Shown: piece by piece, positions 16,910 through 26,541 of the stretch
Layout: the number at the start of each line of letters is the position of its first letter
Position numbering within the stretch: the stretch's first letter is position 1
Program-made: the position numbers and the translations under genes
From: Chromatiales bacterium
GTDB lineage: Bacteria; Pseudomonadota; Gammaproteobacteria; Steroidobacterales; GCA-2729495
DNA length: 64,000 nt
Direction of reading: 5' to 3'
Assembly: GCA_016789885.1 (NCBI GenBank)
Contig: JAEUPZ010000031.1
Coordinates: 366,085 to 430,084, forward strand
Notes under the pieces: generated by a model
What the model was told of the DNA's origin: nothing
The model's input: only the letters and a program-made list of their open reading frames with translations
The model's database searches: none

Positions 16910-17970
16910 GCCAGGCCGCGATGCATTACCGGGTGCTCGGGCGCAGTGGCCTGCGCGTGTCCGGCGCGTGCCTCGGCGCCATGACCTTCGGCGAGGAGTT
17001 CGGCATCGGCGCCGATGCCGAGGGCTCGCGCCGCGTGTTCGACGCGTACGTGGCCGCCGGCGGCAACTTCATCGACACGGCCAACATCTACAACCACGGC
17101 ACCAGCGAGCGGCTGCTCGGCGGCTTCATGACCGGCAAGCGCACGCGCCTCGTGGTCGCGACGAAGTACACCCTGACCACCGACGGCACCAATCCCAATG
17201 CGGGCGGCAGCCACCGCAAGAACCTGCGTGACTCCCTCGACGCCTCGCTGGCGCGGCTGCAGACCGACTACGTGGACCTGCTGTGGGTCCATGGCTACGA
17301 CCGGCACACGCGCCTCGACGAGCTCATGCGGGCCCTCGACGACGAGGTGCGGCGGGGCAGGGTGCTGGCGCTCGGCATCTCGAACGCACCGGCCTGGGTC
17401 GTGGCGGCGGCGAACACGCTGGCGACCGAGCGTGGCTGGACGCCGTTCACCGCCCTTCAGCTGCACTACAACCTGGTGGAGCGCCACATCGAGGCCAGCT
17501 TCTTCGCCGTGGCGCGCGCCTTCGACCTCGCCATCACCGCCTGGAGCCCGCTGGCCGGCGGACTGCTGAGCGGCAAGTACGCCGGACCCGGCGCGGCAGG
17601 CCGCCTGGCCGGGCCCCGGGGCGCGCGAACGCTGACGCCCGCCAACCAGGCCGTGGCGGCGGCGCTGGCCGGGCTCGCCCGCGAGGCTGGCTGCTCCTCG
17701 TCGCAGCTGGCGCTCGCCTGGCTGCTGCACCGGGGCCACGACGGCGTCATCCCGATCATCGGCGCGCGCACGGCTGCGCAGCTCGAAGAGAACCTCGGCT
17801 GCCTCGCCGTCGCGGTGGGGCCGGAACTGCTGGCGCGGCTCGACGCGCTGGCGCCGCCCCCGGTTGGCTACCCGGAGGCGCTGCTGGCCGGCGACTTCTT
17901 CCAGACCATGATGCACGGGCCAGTGCGCGAGCAGGTCCGCTGGCCCGGCCCTGGCGGCTCCGCTACCTGA
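16906..17970 (+). CDS. Aldo/keto reductase
   Basis: A 354-residue NADPH-dependent AKR of the YajO/Tas-like, ring-oxygen-independent type. The catalytic tetrad appears in FIDTANIYNHGTSE (Asp and Tyr), VVATKYT (Lys) and LLWVHGYD (His); a C-terminal nucleotide-binding part reads IPIIGARTAAQLEENLG. The GTG start overlaps the stop of the SDR gene and has GGAG 11 bases upstream; an ATG five codons later (16921) is the alternative. Coupling suggests that the SDR and AKR act on related carbonyl compounds. No terminator is evident before the convergent LysE gene. Confidence 0.88.
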   Translation: MSQAAMHYRVLGRSGLRVSGACLGAMTFGEEFGIGADAEGSRRVFDAYVAAGGNFIDTANIYNHGTSERLLGGFMTGKRTRLVVATKYTLTTDGTNPNAGGSHRKNLRDSLDASLARLQTDYVDLLWVHGYDRHTRLDELMRALDDEVRRGRVLALGISNAPAWVVAAANTLATERGWTPFTALQLHYNLVERHIEASFFAVARAFDLAITAWSPLAGGLLSGKYAGPGAAGRLAGPRGARTLTPANQAVAAALAGLAREAGCSSSQLALAWLLHRGHDGVIPIIGARTAAQLEENLGCLAVAVGPELLARLDALAPPPVGYPEALLAGDFFQTMMHGPVREQVRWPGPGGSAT

Positions 17971-18032
17971 CACGAGGCCACGGCATCCTGCCCCGTGGGC
18001 CCCTGCGGGGCCCGGGAAGCTCTCGAGCCGGC

Positions 18033-18647
18033 TCAGCCCACTCCCGCCAGGGCGAGCATCGCTGCCGCGACCAGCAGCAGGATTCCCGTCAGCCGGCGCT
18101 GCCAGAGGGTCCGGCCACCGGAGGTCCGCGCTGACAGTGCGGCTGCGGTCAGCGCACAGGCGGTGTCGATGAGTGCGGCCAGTACCAGGAACGCCAGGCC
18201 CAGCACCGCAAGCTGCGGCAACGCCGGGCGGCCCGTATCGACGAACTGCGGCAGGAGGGCCAGCAGGAACGGCGTCGTCGAGGGGTTCAGGGTGGAGACC
18301 GCCGCCGCGGCCCAGAACCCTCCGGCTCCGGTGGGGTGCGCAACGTTGGCCGCCGACGCCGTCCACAGGTACCGCAGGCCGAGCAACGCCAGCCACGCGA
18401 CGCCGGCCCACCGCAGCAGGCCGAACCAGCTGCCAGACCGGGTCGCTACGGTGCCGAGCCCGAAGACCATGAGCACGAGGGTCAACGAGAGCCCTGCCGC
18501 CGTGCCCGCCACCGCCACGAGGCCCTGGCGACGCCCCAGGGCGAGGCTCGTCGATGCGATCAGCAGCAGGCTCGGTCCTGGCGTCAGCAACACGACGGCG
18601 GCGATTGCCAGGAACGAGAGCAGGGTCGTGCCGGTCACGGGCAGCAC
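18033..18647 (-). CDS. LysE-family amino acid/metabolite exporter
   Basis: A 204-residue inner membrane protein of the LysE/RhtB family with about six hydrophobic segments. The N-terminal TPGPSLLLIAS motif (about residues 22-32) is the family hallmark, and the NPSTTPFLLALLPQFV segment matches the NPK-type middle motif. It exports amino acids or similar small metabolites. It sits 39 bases downstream of the aldehyde dehydrogenase on the same strand, so it may be its cotranscribed partner. Confidence 0.85.
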   Translation of the reverse strand: MLPVTGTTLLSFLAIAAVVLLTPGPSLLLIASTSLALGRRQGLVAVAGTAAGLSLTLVLMVFGLGTVATRSGSWFGLLRWAGVAWLALLGLRYLWTASAANVAHPTGAGGFWAAAAVSTLNPSTTPFLLALLPQFVDTGRPALPQLAVLGLAFLVLAALIDTACALTAAALSARTSGGRTLWQRRLTGILLLVAAAMLALAGVG

Positions 18648-18686
18648 GATGACCCTGCTCCCGAAAGGCCCGCGACGGCCCTCCGC

Positions 18687-20195
18687 TCAGTAGAGGACCG
18701 TGGTCGCCTTGGTCTTCAGGTAGGGCTCGAGGCCCTCGCGGCCGAACTCGCGGCCCCAGCCGGACTGCTTGTTGCCGCCGAAGGGAATGGCCGGGTCGAC
18801 GGCCGCGTGGCAGTTGATGCTCACCTGGCCGGAGTCGATCATCGCCGCCATGCGGTGGCCCACGGAAATGTCCCGCGTCCAGACGCTGCCGGACAGGCCG
18901 TAGATCGACCGGTTCGCCTCGTCGGCAACCTTCTGCAGGTCACTGTCGGCAAAGGACTGCACGCACAGCACGGGCCCGAAGATCTCCTCGCGGGCGATCT
19001 TCATGTCCATCGTCGTGTGGCTGAAGAGGGTGGGGCGCATGAAGAACCCCTTGCCCGGCAGCGGCTCGCCGCCGCAGACGAGGGTGGCACCCGAGTTGCG
19101 GCCCGCGTCGACGTAGCCCATGACGCGCTCGCGCTGTTCGGCCGAGATCAGCGGCCCGAGGTCGACGTCGTCGCGCAGGCCCTGGCCTATGCGGAAGCCG
19201 TTCGCCATGGCGGCCACGCGCTCGACGACGGTGTCGAAGATCTGCTCGTGGACGAAGAGCCGCGTGCCGGCCATGCAGTTCTGGCCCTGCAGGAAGAAGG
19301 CGCCCCGGGTGACGCCCGGGATGACGCGCTCGAGGTCGGCATCGGGGAACACGACCATCGGCGACTTGCCGCCGAGCTCGAGGGTCACGCGCTTCAGGTT
19401 GCCGGCGGCCGCGAGGATGATCTTCTTGCCCACCTCGGTGGAGCCGGTGAACGCGATCTTGTCGACGTCCGGATGGGCGGCGAGGGCCGCACCGGCCGAC
19501 TCGCCGTAGCCCGGCAGGATGTTGACGACACCCGGCGGAATGCCGGCACGACGCACGAGCTCGCCGAGGAACAGCGCCGTCAGCGGCGTCTGCTCGGCGG
19601 GCTTGAGCACGACGGTGCAGCCGGCAGCGAGCGCCGGCGCCAGCTTCAGGATCGCCATGATCAGCGGCGCGTTCCACGGGATGATGGCGCCCACGACGCC
19701 GATGGGCTCGCGCCGCGTGTAGGTCAGCGAATCGCCGTTGCGCGCCTCGGCCGGCGACACCGGGATGGTCTCGCCATGGATCTTGGTGGCCCAGCCCGCG
19801 TAGTAGCGCAGGAACTCGCCGCCGAACTTCGCGATGGAGTACATCGCGACCATCTTCGGCATGCCGTTGTCGAGCACCTCGAGCTCGGTGGCGAGCGGCA
19901 GGTTCGCCTCGAGTTCGTCGGCCAGTTTCCAGATGAGCCGCGTACGCTCGTAGGAGGTCAGCCGTGACCACTCGCCGCGGAAGGCCTGGCGGGCCGCCTT
20001 GACGGCGCGGTCGACATCCTCGGCGCCGGCGCCCGCGACGGTAGCGAGACGCGCCTCGGTGGCCGGGTCGATGACCTCGATCTGTTCGGGCCGCGCGGGC
20101 TTGACCCACTCGCCGCCGATCAGGAGGCGGTGCTCCCGGTCGAGGAAGGAACGGGCCTCGGCGGAAGGTGTTAGTGTCTGCGCGGCAGCACTCAT
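18687..20195 (-). CDS. NAD(P)-dependent aldehyde dehydrogenase
   Basis: A 502-residue ALDH-superfamily enzyme that oxidises aldehydes to acids. The catalytic glutamate lies in VTLELGGKSPMVV, the cysteine in QGQNCMAGTRL, and the cofactor-binding AFTGSTEVGKK is intact. The ATG giving MSAAAQTLTPSAEA has GGGAGA upstream; a longer upstream reading frame is judged non-coding. Only 19 bases separate its start from the divergent TRAP transporter gene, so the two may share regulation, with the promoters lying inside the opposite coding regions. The substrate is not evident. Confidence 0.92.
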   Translation of the reverse strand: MSAAAQTLTPSAEARSFLDREHRLLIGGEWVKPARPEQIEVIDPATEARLATVAGAGAEDVDRAVKAARQAFRGEWSRLTSYERTRLIWKLADELEANLPLATELEVLDNGMPKMVAMYSIAKFGGEFLRYYAGWATKIHGETIPVSPAEARNGDSLTYTRREPIGVVGAIIPWNAPLIMAILKLAPALAAGCTVVLKPAEQTPLTALFLGELVRRAGIPPGVVNILPGYGESAGAALAAHPDVDKIAFTGSTEVGKKIILAAAGNLKRVTLELGGKSPMVVFPDADLERVIPGVTRGAFFLQGQNCMAGTRLFVHEQIFDTVVERVAAMANGFRIGQGLRDDVDLGPLISAEQRERVMGYVDAGRNSGATLVCGGEPLPGKGFFMRPTLFSHTTMDMKIAREEIFGPVLCVQSFADSDLQKVADEANRSIYGLSGSVWTRDISVGHRMAAMIDSGQVSINCHAAVDPAIPFGGNKQSGWGREFGREGLEPYLKTKATTVLY

Positions 20196-20214
20196 CGCGG
20201 GTCTCCCTTGGGTA

Positions 20215-20781
20215 ATGAGCCAGCATAAGGTCCGCCCCGGACCGGAATCAACCGGCAGCCCCGGTGGTCCAGCCCCGGCGGTCGCCGTGCTCGCCGCCAT
20301 CGGCCGCGTCGAGCGGGTCGTGACCGTGGCGGCCTTCGCCGTGCTCATCGCCGTGGTCTTCGCCGACGTCGTGAGCCGCGAGCTGGTGGGCCGGGGCCTG
20401 CACTGGGCCATGCAGGCCGGCGTCTACGCGAACTACGTCGTCGTGCTGTTCGGCCTCGGCATCGCCTCGGCCAGCGACGCGCACCTGCGCCCGCGGTTCG
20501 CCGACCGCTGGCTGCCGGCCCGGTTCGAGCCTTGGCTCGCGCGCCTGCCGGACGCCGGCATGGCGCTCTTCTGCGTCGGCTTCGCCATCGTCGCCGTCGA
20601 CGTCGTCGCGGTCACGCGGGACCTGGGGGACCGGTCGGCGGCGCTCGGCAACCTGATCTGGCCGCTGCAGGCCCTGCTGCCCGTCGTGTTCGCGCTGGCG
20701 GCCATCCGCCACGCGCTCTACGCGCGATGGCCTGGCCTGCGGCCGGAGCCATCGGCGGCCACCGCGGAGGGGGCCCCTTGA
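20215..20781 (+). CDS. TRAP transporter small membrane subunit (DctQ type)
   Basis: A 188-residue protein with four predicted membrane helices (about residues 38-60, 70-92, 110-135 and 145-170), the pattern of the DctQ subunit of a tripartite ATP-independent periplasmic transporter. It supports the large DctM subunit, whose TTG start overlaps this stop. The ATG chosen (MSQHKVRPG) precedes a non-membrane lead of about 25 residues. No periplasmic binding protein gene lies nearby, so the substrate is open. Confidence 0.8.
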   Translation: MSQHKVRPGPESTGSPGGPAPAVAVLAAIGRVERVVTVAAFAVLIAVVFADVVSRELVGRGLHWAMQAGVYANYVVVLFGLGIASASDAHLRPRFADRWLPARFEPWLARLPDAGMALFCVGFAIVAVDVVAVTRDLGDRSAALGNLIWPLQALLPVVFALAAIRHALYARWPGLRPEPSAATAEGAP

Positions 20782-22037
20782 GCGGCCTGGGCCTCGCGCT
20801 CCTCGTCGTGGCACTGCTGCTGCTGCGCCAGAACGTGCTCGTGATCCTCGGGGTGGCCGTCGCCTGGTGTTATGTCGCCTTCACCGACGGCAGCCTCGGC
20901 TACATCGTCCTCGACGCCTGGGAGGCCGCGAACAAGGAGCTGCTGCTGTCGGTGCCGCTCTACGTGCTGGCCGGGAACATCATGGGCCGCGGGGCCATCG
21001 CAACACGGCTGATCCGCGTGGCACGGGCGGTCACGGCGCCGATTCCGGCCGGCCTCGCCGTGGCCACCGTCGGCAGCTGCGCCCTGTTCGCCGCGGTGTC
21101 GGGGTCCGGCACCGTGACCCTGCTCGCCATCGGGTCGGTCATGTACCCCGCCCTCGTACAGGCCGGCTATCCCCGCAGCTTCGCCATCGGCCTGCTCTGC
21201 GCCGGCGGCACGCTCGGCATCATCATTCCGCCGAGCATCCCGCTGATCCTCTACGGGGTCATGACGCAGACCTCGGTCACGGACCTGTTCATGGGCGGCC
21301 TCGGTCCCGGGGCCTTGCTGTCGGGTCTCTTCGTGGGCTACGCGCTGCTGCGCCACTGGCGGCTGCGCGGGGGGCGACTGGACCTGGCCGAGGTGGGAAG
21401 CGCGGTCCGGTCCGGTGCCTTCGCCCTGGCCATGCCTGCGGTCATCCTCGGCGGCATCTACAGTGGCCGGTTCACGGCAACCGAGTCGGCGGCCGTCGCC
21501 GTCGTCTACGCGATCTTCGTCGAGGTGGCCGTCCACCGGGAGCTGGGTGTCGCGGGCCTTCGCGGGGTCGTCCTCGAGACGGCGCGCATGCTGGGGTCGC
21601 TGTTCCCGGTCCTGATGCTGGCGCTGGCGCTGAACGTGTTCCTGACCTATGAACAGGTGCCGGAGCGCCTGGTGGGGCTGCTGTCCGGGGCGGTGACGGA
21701 GCCGGCGCGGTTCCTGCTGGCGACCAACGCGCTGCTGCTGGCGGTGGGCTGCCTGGTCGACATCGGCTCCGCGATCCTGATCCTGGCGCCGCTGCTGCAT
21801 CCCGTGGGGGTGGCGCTCGGCATCGACCCGGTGCACCTCGGCATCGTCATCGTCGTGAACCTGGAACTGGGTTACCTGACGCCGCCCATGGGCCTGAACC
21901 TGGTGGTGGCGATGCTGGCCTTCCGCGAGGGGTTCGGCACGATCTGCCGGGCCGTGGTCCCCTTCATCGGCCTGATGCTGGCAGGCCTGCTGGTCGTGAC
22001 CTTCTGGCCTGCCCTGACCCTCGCGCTGGTGCGCTGA
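20778..22037 (+). CDS. TRAP transporter large permease (DctM type)
   Basis: A 419-residue permease with 12 or so hydrophobic segments. The family signatures GSGTVTLLAIG, GGTLGIIIPPSIPLILYG (about residues 140-157) and NLELGYLTPPMGLNL near the C-terminus are clear. It uses a sodium or proton gradient to import organic acids with a binding protein that is missing here. The TTG start overlaps the DctQ stop (TTGA), giving MSGLGLALLV; there is no nearby ATG. Divergence from an aldehyde dehydrogenase suggests uptake and oxidation of related compounds. Confidence 0.9.
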   Translation: MSGLGLALLVVALLLLRQNVLVILGVAVAWCYVAFTDGSLGYIVLDAWEAANKELLLSVPLYVLAGNIMGRGAIATRLIRVARAVTAPIPAGLAVATVGSCALFAAVSGSGTVTLLAIGSVMYPALVQAGYPRSFAIGLLCAGGTLGIIIPPSIPLILYGVMTQTSVTDLFMGGLGPGALLSGLFVGYALLRHWRLRGGRLDLAEVGSAVRSGAFALAMPAVILGGIYSGRFTATESAAVAVVYAIFVEVAVHRELGVAGLRGVVLETARMLGSLFPVLMLALALNVFLTYEQVPERLVGLLSGAVTEPARFLLATNALLLAVGCLVDIGSAILILAPLLHPVGVALGIDPVHLGIVIVVNLELGYLTPPMGLNLVVAMLAFREGFGTICRAVVPFIGLMLAGLLVVTFWPALTLALVR

Positions 22038-22152
22038 CCCGCGGACGCCACCCACCGGCCCGCCACGCCGCGGCCAAGCCCACGGTACAATGCCGCCCCC
22101 CCGCGGGTCAGACCGGCCCGGCGGGCACGACAACCAGTTCCAGGAGGCAGCC

Positions 22153-22635
22153 ATGGCGATCAAGGTGGGGGACCGCGTCCCCGCGGGCAAGTTCGGCATC
22201 ATGACCGCGAGCGGTCCCGGGTCGATCTCGACGGACGAACTCTTCGGCGGCAGGAAGGTGGTCTTCTTCTCGGTGCCGGGGGCCTTCACGCCCACGTGCT
22301 CGAACCAGCACCTCCCGGGCTACATCAAGAACTCCGCGGCCCTCAAGGCAAAGGGCATCGACGCCATTGCCTGCATGTCGGTCAACGACGTGTTCGTGAT
22401 GGACGCGTGGGGCCGCGAGCGCGGTGCCGGCGATGCGGTGATGATGCTGGCCGACGGCAACGGCGAGTACGCCAAGTCGCTGGGCCTCGAGCTCGACGCC
22501 AGCAAGTTCGGCATGGGGCACCGCAGCCAGCGCTTCTCGATGATCGTCGAGAACGGCGTCGTCAAGGAGCTCAACGTCGAGGCTCCGGGCAAGTTCGAGG
22601 TCAGCACCGCCGAGTGCGCCCTGTCCCAGCTCTGA
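22153..22635 (+). CDS. Peroxiredoxin (Prx5/redoxin type)
   Basis: A 160-residue thiol peroxidase of the Prx5-like redoxin group, reducing peroxides with reduced glutathione, glutaredoxin or thioredoxin. The peroxidatic cysteine is Cys49 in PGAFTPTCSNQHLPGY. The N-terminal GDRVPAGKFG and the later FSMIVENGVVKELNVE also fit. A perfect AGGAGG lies 6 bases before the ATG. A TACAAT -10-like box stands at about 22085 with no clear -35. A long GC palindrome follows the stop. Confidence 0.9.
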   Translation: MAIKVGDRVPAGKFGIMTASGPGSISTDELFGGRKVVFFSVPGAFTPTCSNQHLPGYIKNSAALKAKGIDAIACMSVNDVFVMDAWGRERGAGDAVMMLADGNGEYAKSLGLELDASKFGMGHRSQRFSMIVENGVVKELNVEAPGKFEVSTAECALSQL

Positions 22636-22650
22636 CCGCTCTGACCTGAT

Positions 22651-22679
22651 GCGGCGGGGCCGGGGCCCGGCCCCGCCGC
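22651..22679. terminator. 14-bp GC palindrome after the peroxiredoxin gene
   Basis: A perfect 14-base inverted repeat around one central base, lying 15 bases past the peroxiredoxin stop and before the next gene. There is no T-run. It can fold as a strong hairpin and may terminate weakly or protect the mRNA end. Confidence 0.5.
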
Positions 22680-22712
22680 GATCGTCCGACCACACCCACC
22701 GGAAGCCCAGCC

Positions 22713-23408
22713 ATGGAAGAAACGCAGGTCGCCCAGACGCTGCCGTTCGTCTACGCCGTCTTCAAATACGTCCACATCCTGCTGTTCGTGTACTGGCTCG
22801 GCGGTGACGCAGGCGTGTTCTACTCGAGCACGTTCGTGATCAACGACAAGCTGTCGCGCGACTCGCGGCTGACGGCCTTCAAGATCTTCATCAACCTCGA
22901 CATGCTGCCGCGCTACTGCCTTGCGCTGATGCTGACGGTGGGCGGCGTGCTGGCCGAGTTCGTCGGCTACGAGCACCCGACCTGGCAGATGCTAGGCATC
23001 GTCGCGCTGGGGCCGCTCTGGGTCTGGGTCGTGCACATGGTGCATGCCAAGGAGGGGACCGACTTCGGCCGCACGCTGGCGAAGGGCGACTACTGGTTCC
23101 GCTTCGTGATGATCTTCGCGCTGCCGACGTCCGTCGTTTACCACTGGATCACGGGCCCGCTCCGGCCCTTCCCGTGGATCGCGGCGAAGCTTCTGATCTT
23201 CTCGTTCCTGATCTTCTGCGGCTTCATGATCCGCAAGAAGCTGCCGCCCTTCATCGAGGGCTTCCGCATGATGGCGGGGCAGGGCGTGACGCCGGAGAGC
23301 GACCGCAAGATGTACGACGGCCTGATGGCGTGCCGGCCCTACGTCTGGGCCATCTGGATCGGCGTCGCGGTGTCCGCCTTCCTCGGCGTCTGGAAGCCCG
23401 GCGCCTGA
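22713..23408 (+). CDS. Multi-pass membrane protein of unknown function
   Basis: A 231-residue protein with about five to six hydrophobic helices (near residues 12-35, 60-82, 92-112, 130-148, 155-175 and 208-226). The first helix carries KYVHILLFVYWLGGDAG and a later one has VVHMVHAKEG, so histidines fall in or next to membrane segments, reminiscent of CopD/DUF2269-like haem or metal proteins. That assignment is only suggestive. It follows peroxiredoxin by 77 bases with a GC hairpin in between and is convergent with an MFS gene. Confidence 0.65.
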   Translation: MEETQVAQTLPFVYAVFKYVHILLFVYWLGGDAGVFYSSTFVINDKLSRDSRLTAFKIFINLDMLPRYCLALMLTVGGVLAEFVGYEHPTWQMLGIVALGPLWVWVVHMVHAKEGTDFGRTLAKGDYWFRFVMIFALPTSVVYHWITGPLRPFPWIAAKLLIFSFLIFCGFMIRKKLPPFIEGFRMMAGQGVTPESDRKMYDGLMACRPYVWAIWIGVAVSAFLGVWKPGA

Positions 23409-23424
23409 TCTTCAGGCCGGAGGG

Positions 23425-24642
23425 TCAGCCCGGCGCGCGGGCGCTTCGCCAGCGCTCGCGCGCCGCGACCGGCACCAGCAGCACGGTGCAGCCCGTCGCC
23501 GTCGCCATCAGCAGGGCGATGGGCAGGAACTCCCCGGTGTAGACGAAGCCGGCAACCACCGAGTACGCGCCGGTCATCACCAGGCCCACGGCGCTCGAGA
23601 GCCCGGCCGCCGTGCCCGCAATGGCCGGCCGCCCGCCCACGGCGCCGGCCAGCGCCACGGGCGTGACCAGGCCGTTGGCCGTCATCATGACAAGCAGTGG
23701 CAGCAGCAGCCCCGCGCGCGTCACGCCGACGGCGAGCGTGGCGGCCAGCACCGCCAGCCCCCCGGCAAAGGCGAGGCCCGCGCCCGCGCGCAGCACCCGC
23801 TGCAGGCCGAAGCGGGCGATCAGGCGGCCGGCGAGCACGGCGCTGACGATGTAGGCCACGCCGACGCCACCCCAGATGAGTCCGAAGCCCCGCTGGTCGA
23901 TGCCGAGGTCCCGTTCGAACACCGCGGCGCCCACGGCGAGGAACGCGAAGAACGCCCCCTGCATGAAGCCGTAGAGCAGGGTGTGGCCGACGAAGCCGGG
24001 CGAGGCCAGCAGTTCGCGCCAGGCGTGCAGCATGCCGGACGTGCTCCCGGCTGCCGCCGCGGCGGGCCGGGTCTCGGTCAGGTCCCAGGCGATCCAGCCC
24101 AGCACGATGGCGCCGAGCACGGCGGTGACGGCGAAGATGCCCGGCGGGCCTGCCACCGCTCCGACGCTGCCGCTGATGACGGGCGCGATGACCGGCGCCA
24201 CGCCCATGGCGGCCGCCAGGCGCGCCAGGGCCCGCGGCATCTCGAGCACGTCGTGGGTGTCGCGGATCATCGCGCGGCTCGCCACGGTGCCCACGCTGAT
24301 GCCCACCGCCTGGAGCAGGCGGAAGCCCACGAGCACCGGCAGCGAGGGAGCGAGCGAGCAGCCCACGCTGGCCACGAGGAACAGGGCGGCGCCGCCGATC
24401 AGCACCGGCCGGCGCCCCAGGCGGTCGCAGAGGATCCCGCTGAAGGGCTGCGTGACCCCCAGGCCGACGAGGTAGGCGGACAGCACGAACTGCACGGCTG
24501 CGTAGTCCGCGCCGAAGCGCAGGCCGATGGCTGCCACGGCCGGCAGCACGACGGCCATGCCGAAGGGCGAGAGGGAGCTCGCCAGGGCCAGCAGCAGCAG
24601 CGGCGGCCGGCGCACGCCGGCACCCGCGCCGGGCGCGCTCAC
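23425..24642 (-). CDS. MFS multidrug exporter (Bcr/CflA type)
   Basis: A 405-residue 12-helix drug:H+ antiporter. The loop 2-3 motif [16 protein letters not shown] (about residues 69-84) and the motif C-like [15 protein letters not shown] in helix 5 place it in the Bcr/CflA/DHA1 group. The GTG start lies 25 bases after etfA in the same direction, so it may be read through from etfB-etfA. It is convergent, by 16 bases, with the membrane protein upstream on the map. Confidence 0.87.
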   Translation of the reverse strand: MSAPGAGAGVRRPPLLLLALASSLSPFGMAVVLPAVAAIGLRFGADYAAVQFVLSAYLVGLGVTQPFSGILCDRLGRRPVLIGGAALFLVASVGCSLAPSLPVLVGFRLLQAVGISVGTVASRAMIRDTHDVLEMPRALARLAAAMGVAPVIAPVISGSVGAVAGPPGIFAVTAVLGAIVLGWIAWDLTETRPAAAAAGSTSGMLHAWRELLASPGFVGHTLLYGFMQGAFFAFLAVGAAVFERDLGIDQRGFGLIWGGVGVAYIVSAVLAGRLIARFGLQRVLRAGAGLAFAGGLAVLAATLAVGVTRAGLLLPLLVMMTANGLVTPVALAGAVGGRPAIAGTAAGLSSAVGLVMTGAYSVVAGFVYTGEFLPIALLMATATGCTVLLVPVAARERWRSARAPG

Positions 24643-24667
24643 GGGCGCCCGGCGCGCAGGGCCCGGG

Positions 24668-25609
24668 TCACCCGAGGCGCCGCTCGATCTCGGGGATCAC
24701 CTGGAACAGGTCGCCGACGAGGCCGATGTCGGCGACTTCGAAGATCGGCGCGTCGCCGTCCTTGTTGACCGCGACGATGGTGCCGGCGTCCTTGATGCCC
24801 GTCAGGTGCTGGATGGCGCCGGAGATGCCGAAGGCGAAGTAGACCTCGGGTGCGATGATCTTGCCGGTCTGGCCGACCTGCAGCTCGTTGGGCACGAAGC
24901 CGGCGTCGACGGCCGCGCGCGAGGCGCCCACGGCCGCCCCGAGCCGGTCGGCGAGGCGGTACAGCACGGCGAAGTTCTCGGCGCTGCCGACGCCGCGGCC
25001 GCCGGAGATGACCGCGCGCGCCGTCTGCAGGTCGGGGCGGTCACCGCCACCGGAGCGCAGCTCGACGTAGCGCGTGTGGGTCGGCGCCGTGGCCGTCGGG
25101 GTCCAGGCCTCGACCGGCACCGCGGCGGCCTTGCCTGCTGCCTTGAACGAAGCGTTGCGGACCGTGGCCACGACCGGCAGGTCGTCCGGCACCTCGACGG
25201 TGATGATGGCGTTGCCGGCGTAGGTGGGGCGACGGAACTTGCGCGGGCCCTCGACGGACATGACCTCGCTGACCTGCGGGACGCCGAGCAGCGCCGCCAC
25301 GCGCGGCAGGAGGTCCTTGCCGAAGGTCGTCGACGGCGCCAGCACGTGGGTGTAGCCACGGGCGAGCTCAGCGACGGCGGGGGCGAGCATGGCAGCCAGC
25401 GGCTGAGCGAAGGCCGGCTGGTCGGCGAGCAGCACCCGGCCCGCACCGGCCACCTCGGCGGCCTCGCGCGCGACGGCCTCGGCACCGTGGCCGAGGACCA
25501 GCACGTCGGCGGGGCCCGCCTGCAGCTGCGCCGCGCAGCTGAGGCACCGGGCGGTACTGGGATTGAGGTGATTGCCGTTGTGTTCGGCGATGACGAGAAC
25601 CTTGCTCAT
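24668..25609 (-). CDS. etfA: Electron transfer flavoprotein, alpha subunit
   Basis: A 313-residue ETF alpha subunit, which holds FAD and passes electrons from acyl-CoA and related dehydrogenases to ETF-quinone oxidoreductase. The C-terminal FAD domain is clear: [38 protein letters not shown] and [22 protein letters not shown]. The ATG giving [12 protein letters not shown] is chosen; the open frame further upstream shadows etfB. It lies 65 bases after etfB. No ETF-QO or acyl-CoA dehydrogenase gene is in the window. Confidence 0.95.
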   Translation of the reverse strand: MSKVLVIAEHNGNHLNPSTARCLSCAAQLQAGPADVLVLGHGAEAVAREAAEVAGAGRVLLADQPAFAQPLAAMLAPAVAELARGYTHVLAPSTTFGKDLLPRVAALLGVPQVSEVMSVEGPRKFRRPTYAGNAIITVEVPDDLPVVATVRNASFKAAGKAAAVPVEAWTPTATAPTHTRYVELRSGGGDRPDLQTARAVISGGRGVGSAENFAVLYRLADRLGAAVGASRAAVDAGFVPNELQVGQTGKIIAPEVYFAFGISGAIQHLTGIKDAGTIVAVNKDGDAPIFEVADIGLVGDLFQVIPEIERRLG

Positions 25610-25674
25610 GGCGATCTGTCCGGTACGGGTCTGCGGGGTGGGGAGGGCCCGTGAGGGCGGGCCGGGGGCGTGGT

Positions 25675-26427
25675 TCAGCCGAGGACGCCGCGTTCGCGCA
25701 GCGTGCCCATCAGCTGGTCCACGTCCTTGACCATGACGCCCTTCTGCCGGGGCGCCGGCGGCTCGTGGTGCAGCGTCCGCAGGCGCGGGGCCGGATCGAC
25801 GCCGAGGCTCGCGATCGTGACGGACTCGATGGGCTTCTTCTTGGCCTTCATGATGTCCGGCAGCTTGACGTAGCGCGGCTCGTTGAGGCGCAGGTCGGTG
25901 GTGACCACGGCCGGCAGGTCGACCTCGATGACCTCGAGGCCGGCATCGACCTCGCGGGTCACGCGGGCCGTCGTGCCGCTGGTCTCGAGCTTCGACGCGA
26001 AGGTGGCCTGGGGACGGTCCCACAGGGCCGCCAGCATCTGGCCGGTCTGGCTGCAGTCGTCGTCGATGGCCTGCTTGCCGAGGATGACGAGGTCGGCCGC
26101 CTCGCGCGTGACGAGCCCGAGCAGGATGCGGGCCACGGCCAGCGGCTCGAGATCGCCGTCGTGGGGCACGTGGACCGCGCGGTCGGCGCCCATGGCGAGG
26201 CCCGTGCGCAGCTGCTGCTGGCAGTCCTCGGGGCCGATGGAGACCACCACCACTTCGCGGGCCTCGCCGCGCTCGCGAATGCGCAGCGCTTCCTCGAGGG
26301 CGATCTCGTCGAAGGGATTGACGCTCATCTTCAGGCCTTCGGTGGCCACGCCCGAGCCGTCCGGCTTCACCCGGATGCGGACGTTGTAGTCAACGACGCG
26401 CTTCAGCCCTACGATGATCTTGTCCAT
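25675..26427 (-). CDS. etfB: Electron transfer flavoprotein, beta subunit
   Basis: A 250-residue ETF beta subunit that binds AMP and docks to partner dehydrogenases. The N-terminus MDKIIVGLKRVVDYNVRIRV, the MSVNPFDEIALEEALR segment and the ETF-beta signature in the VTREVDAGLEVIEVDLPAVVTTDLRLNEPRY region are present. It leads the minus-strand unit etfB-etfA-MFS and is divergent from a sulfurtransferase gene across a 114-base gap. Confidence 0.95.
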   Translation of the reverse strand: MDKIIVGLKRVVDYNVRIRVKPDGSGVATEGLKMSVNPFDEIALEEALRIRERGEAREVVVVSIGPEDCQQQLRTGLAMGADRAVHVPHDGDLEPLAVARILLGLVTREAADLVILGKQAIDDDCSQTGQMLAALWDRPQATFASKLETSGTTARVTREVDAGLEVIEVDLPAVVTTDLRLNEPRYVKLPDIMKAKKKPIESVTIASLGVDPAPRLRTLHHEPPAPRQKGVMVKDVDQLMGTLRERGVLG

Positions 26428-26541
26428 GGTGGATCGGAGGTCCTGTGATGGTGGCAACGGAGTGCGCGGGCACCGGGGTCGATCCGGCCGTGCTGCGCCG
26501 CGCAGGAGGACTTAAATCAGCCGCTCATTGTCGCCAAAGGC

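Noticed and set aside
20718..22295. A 525-codon antisense frame over the TRAP permease and peroxiredoxin start
   Set aside because: Gln/Arg/Asp/His-rich nonsense composition; it crosses two unrelated genes.
22651..22679. Long GC palindrome as a possible CRISPR repeat or REP element
   Set aside because: Only a single copy was noticed; no spacing pattern or second copy in the window.
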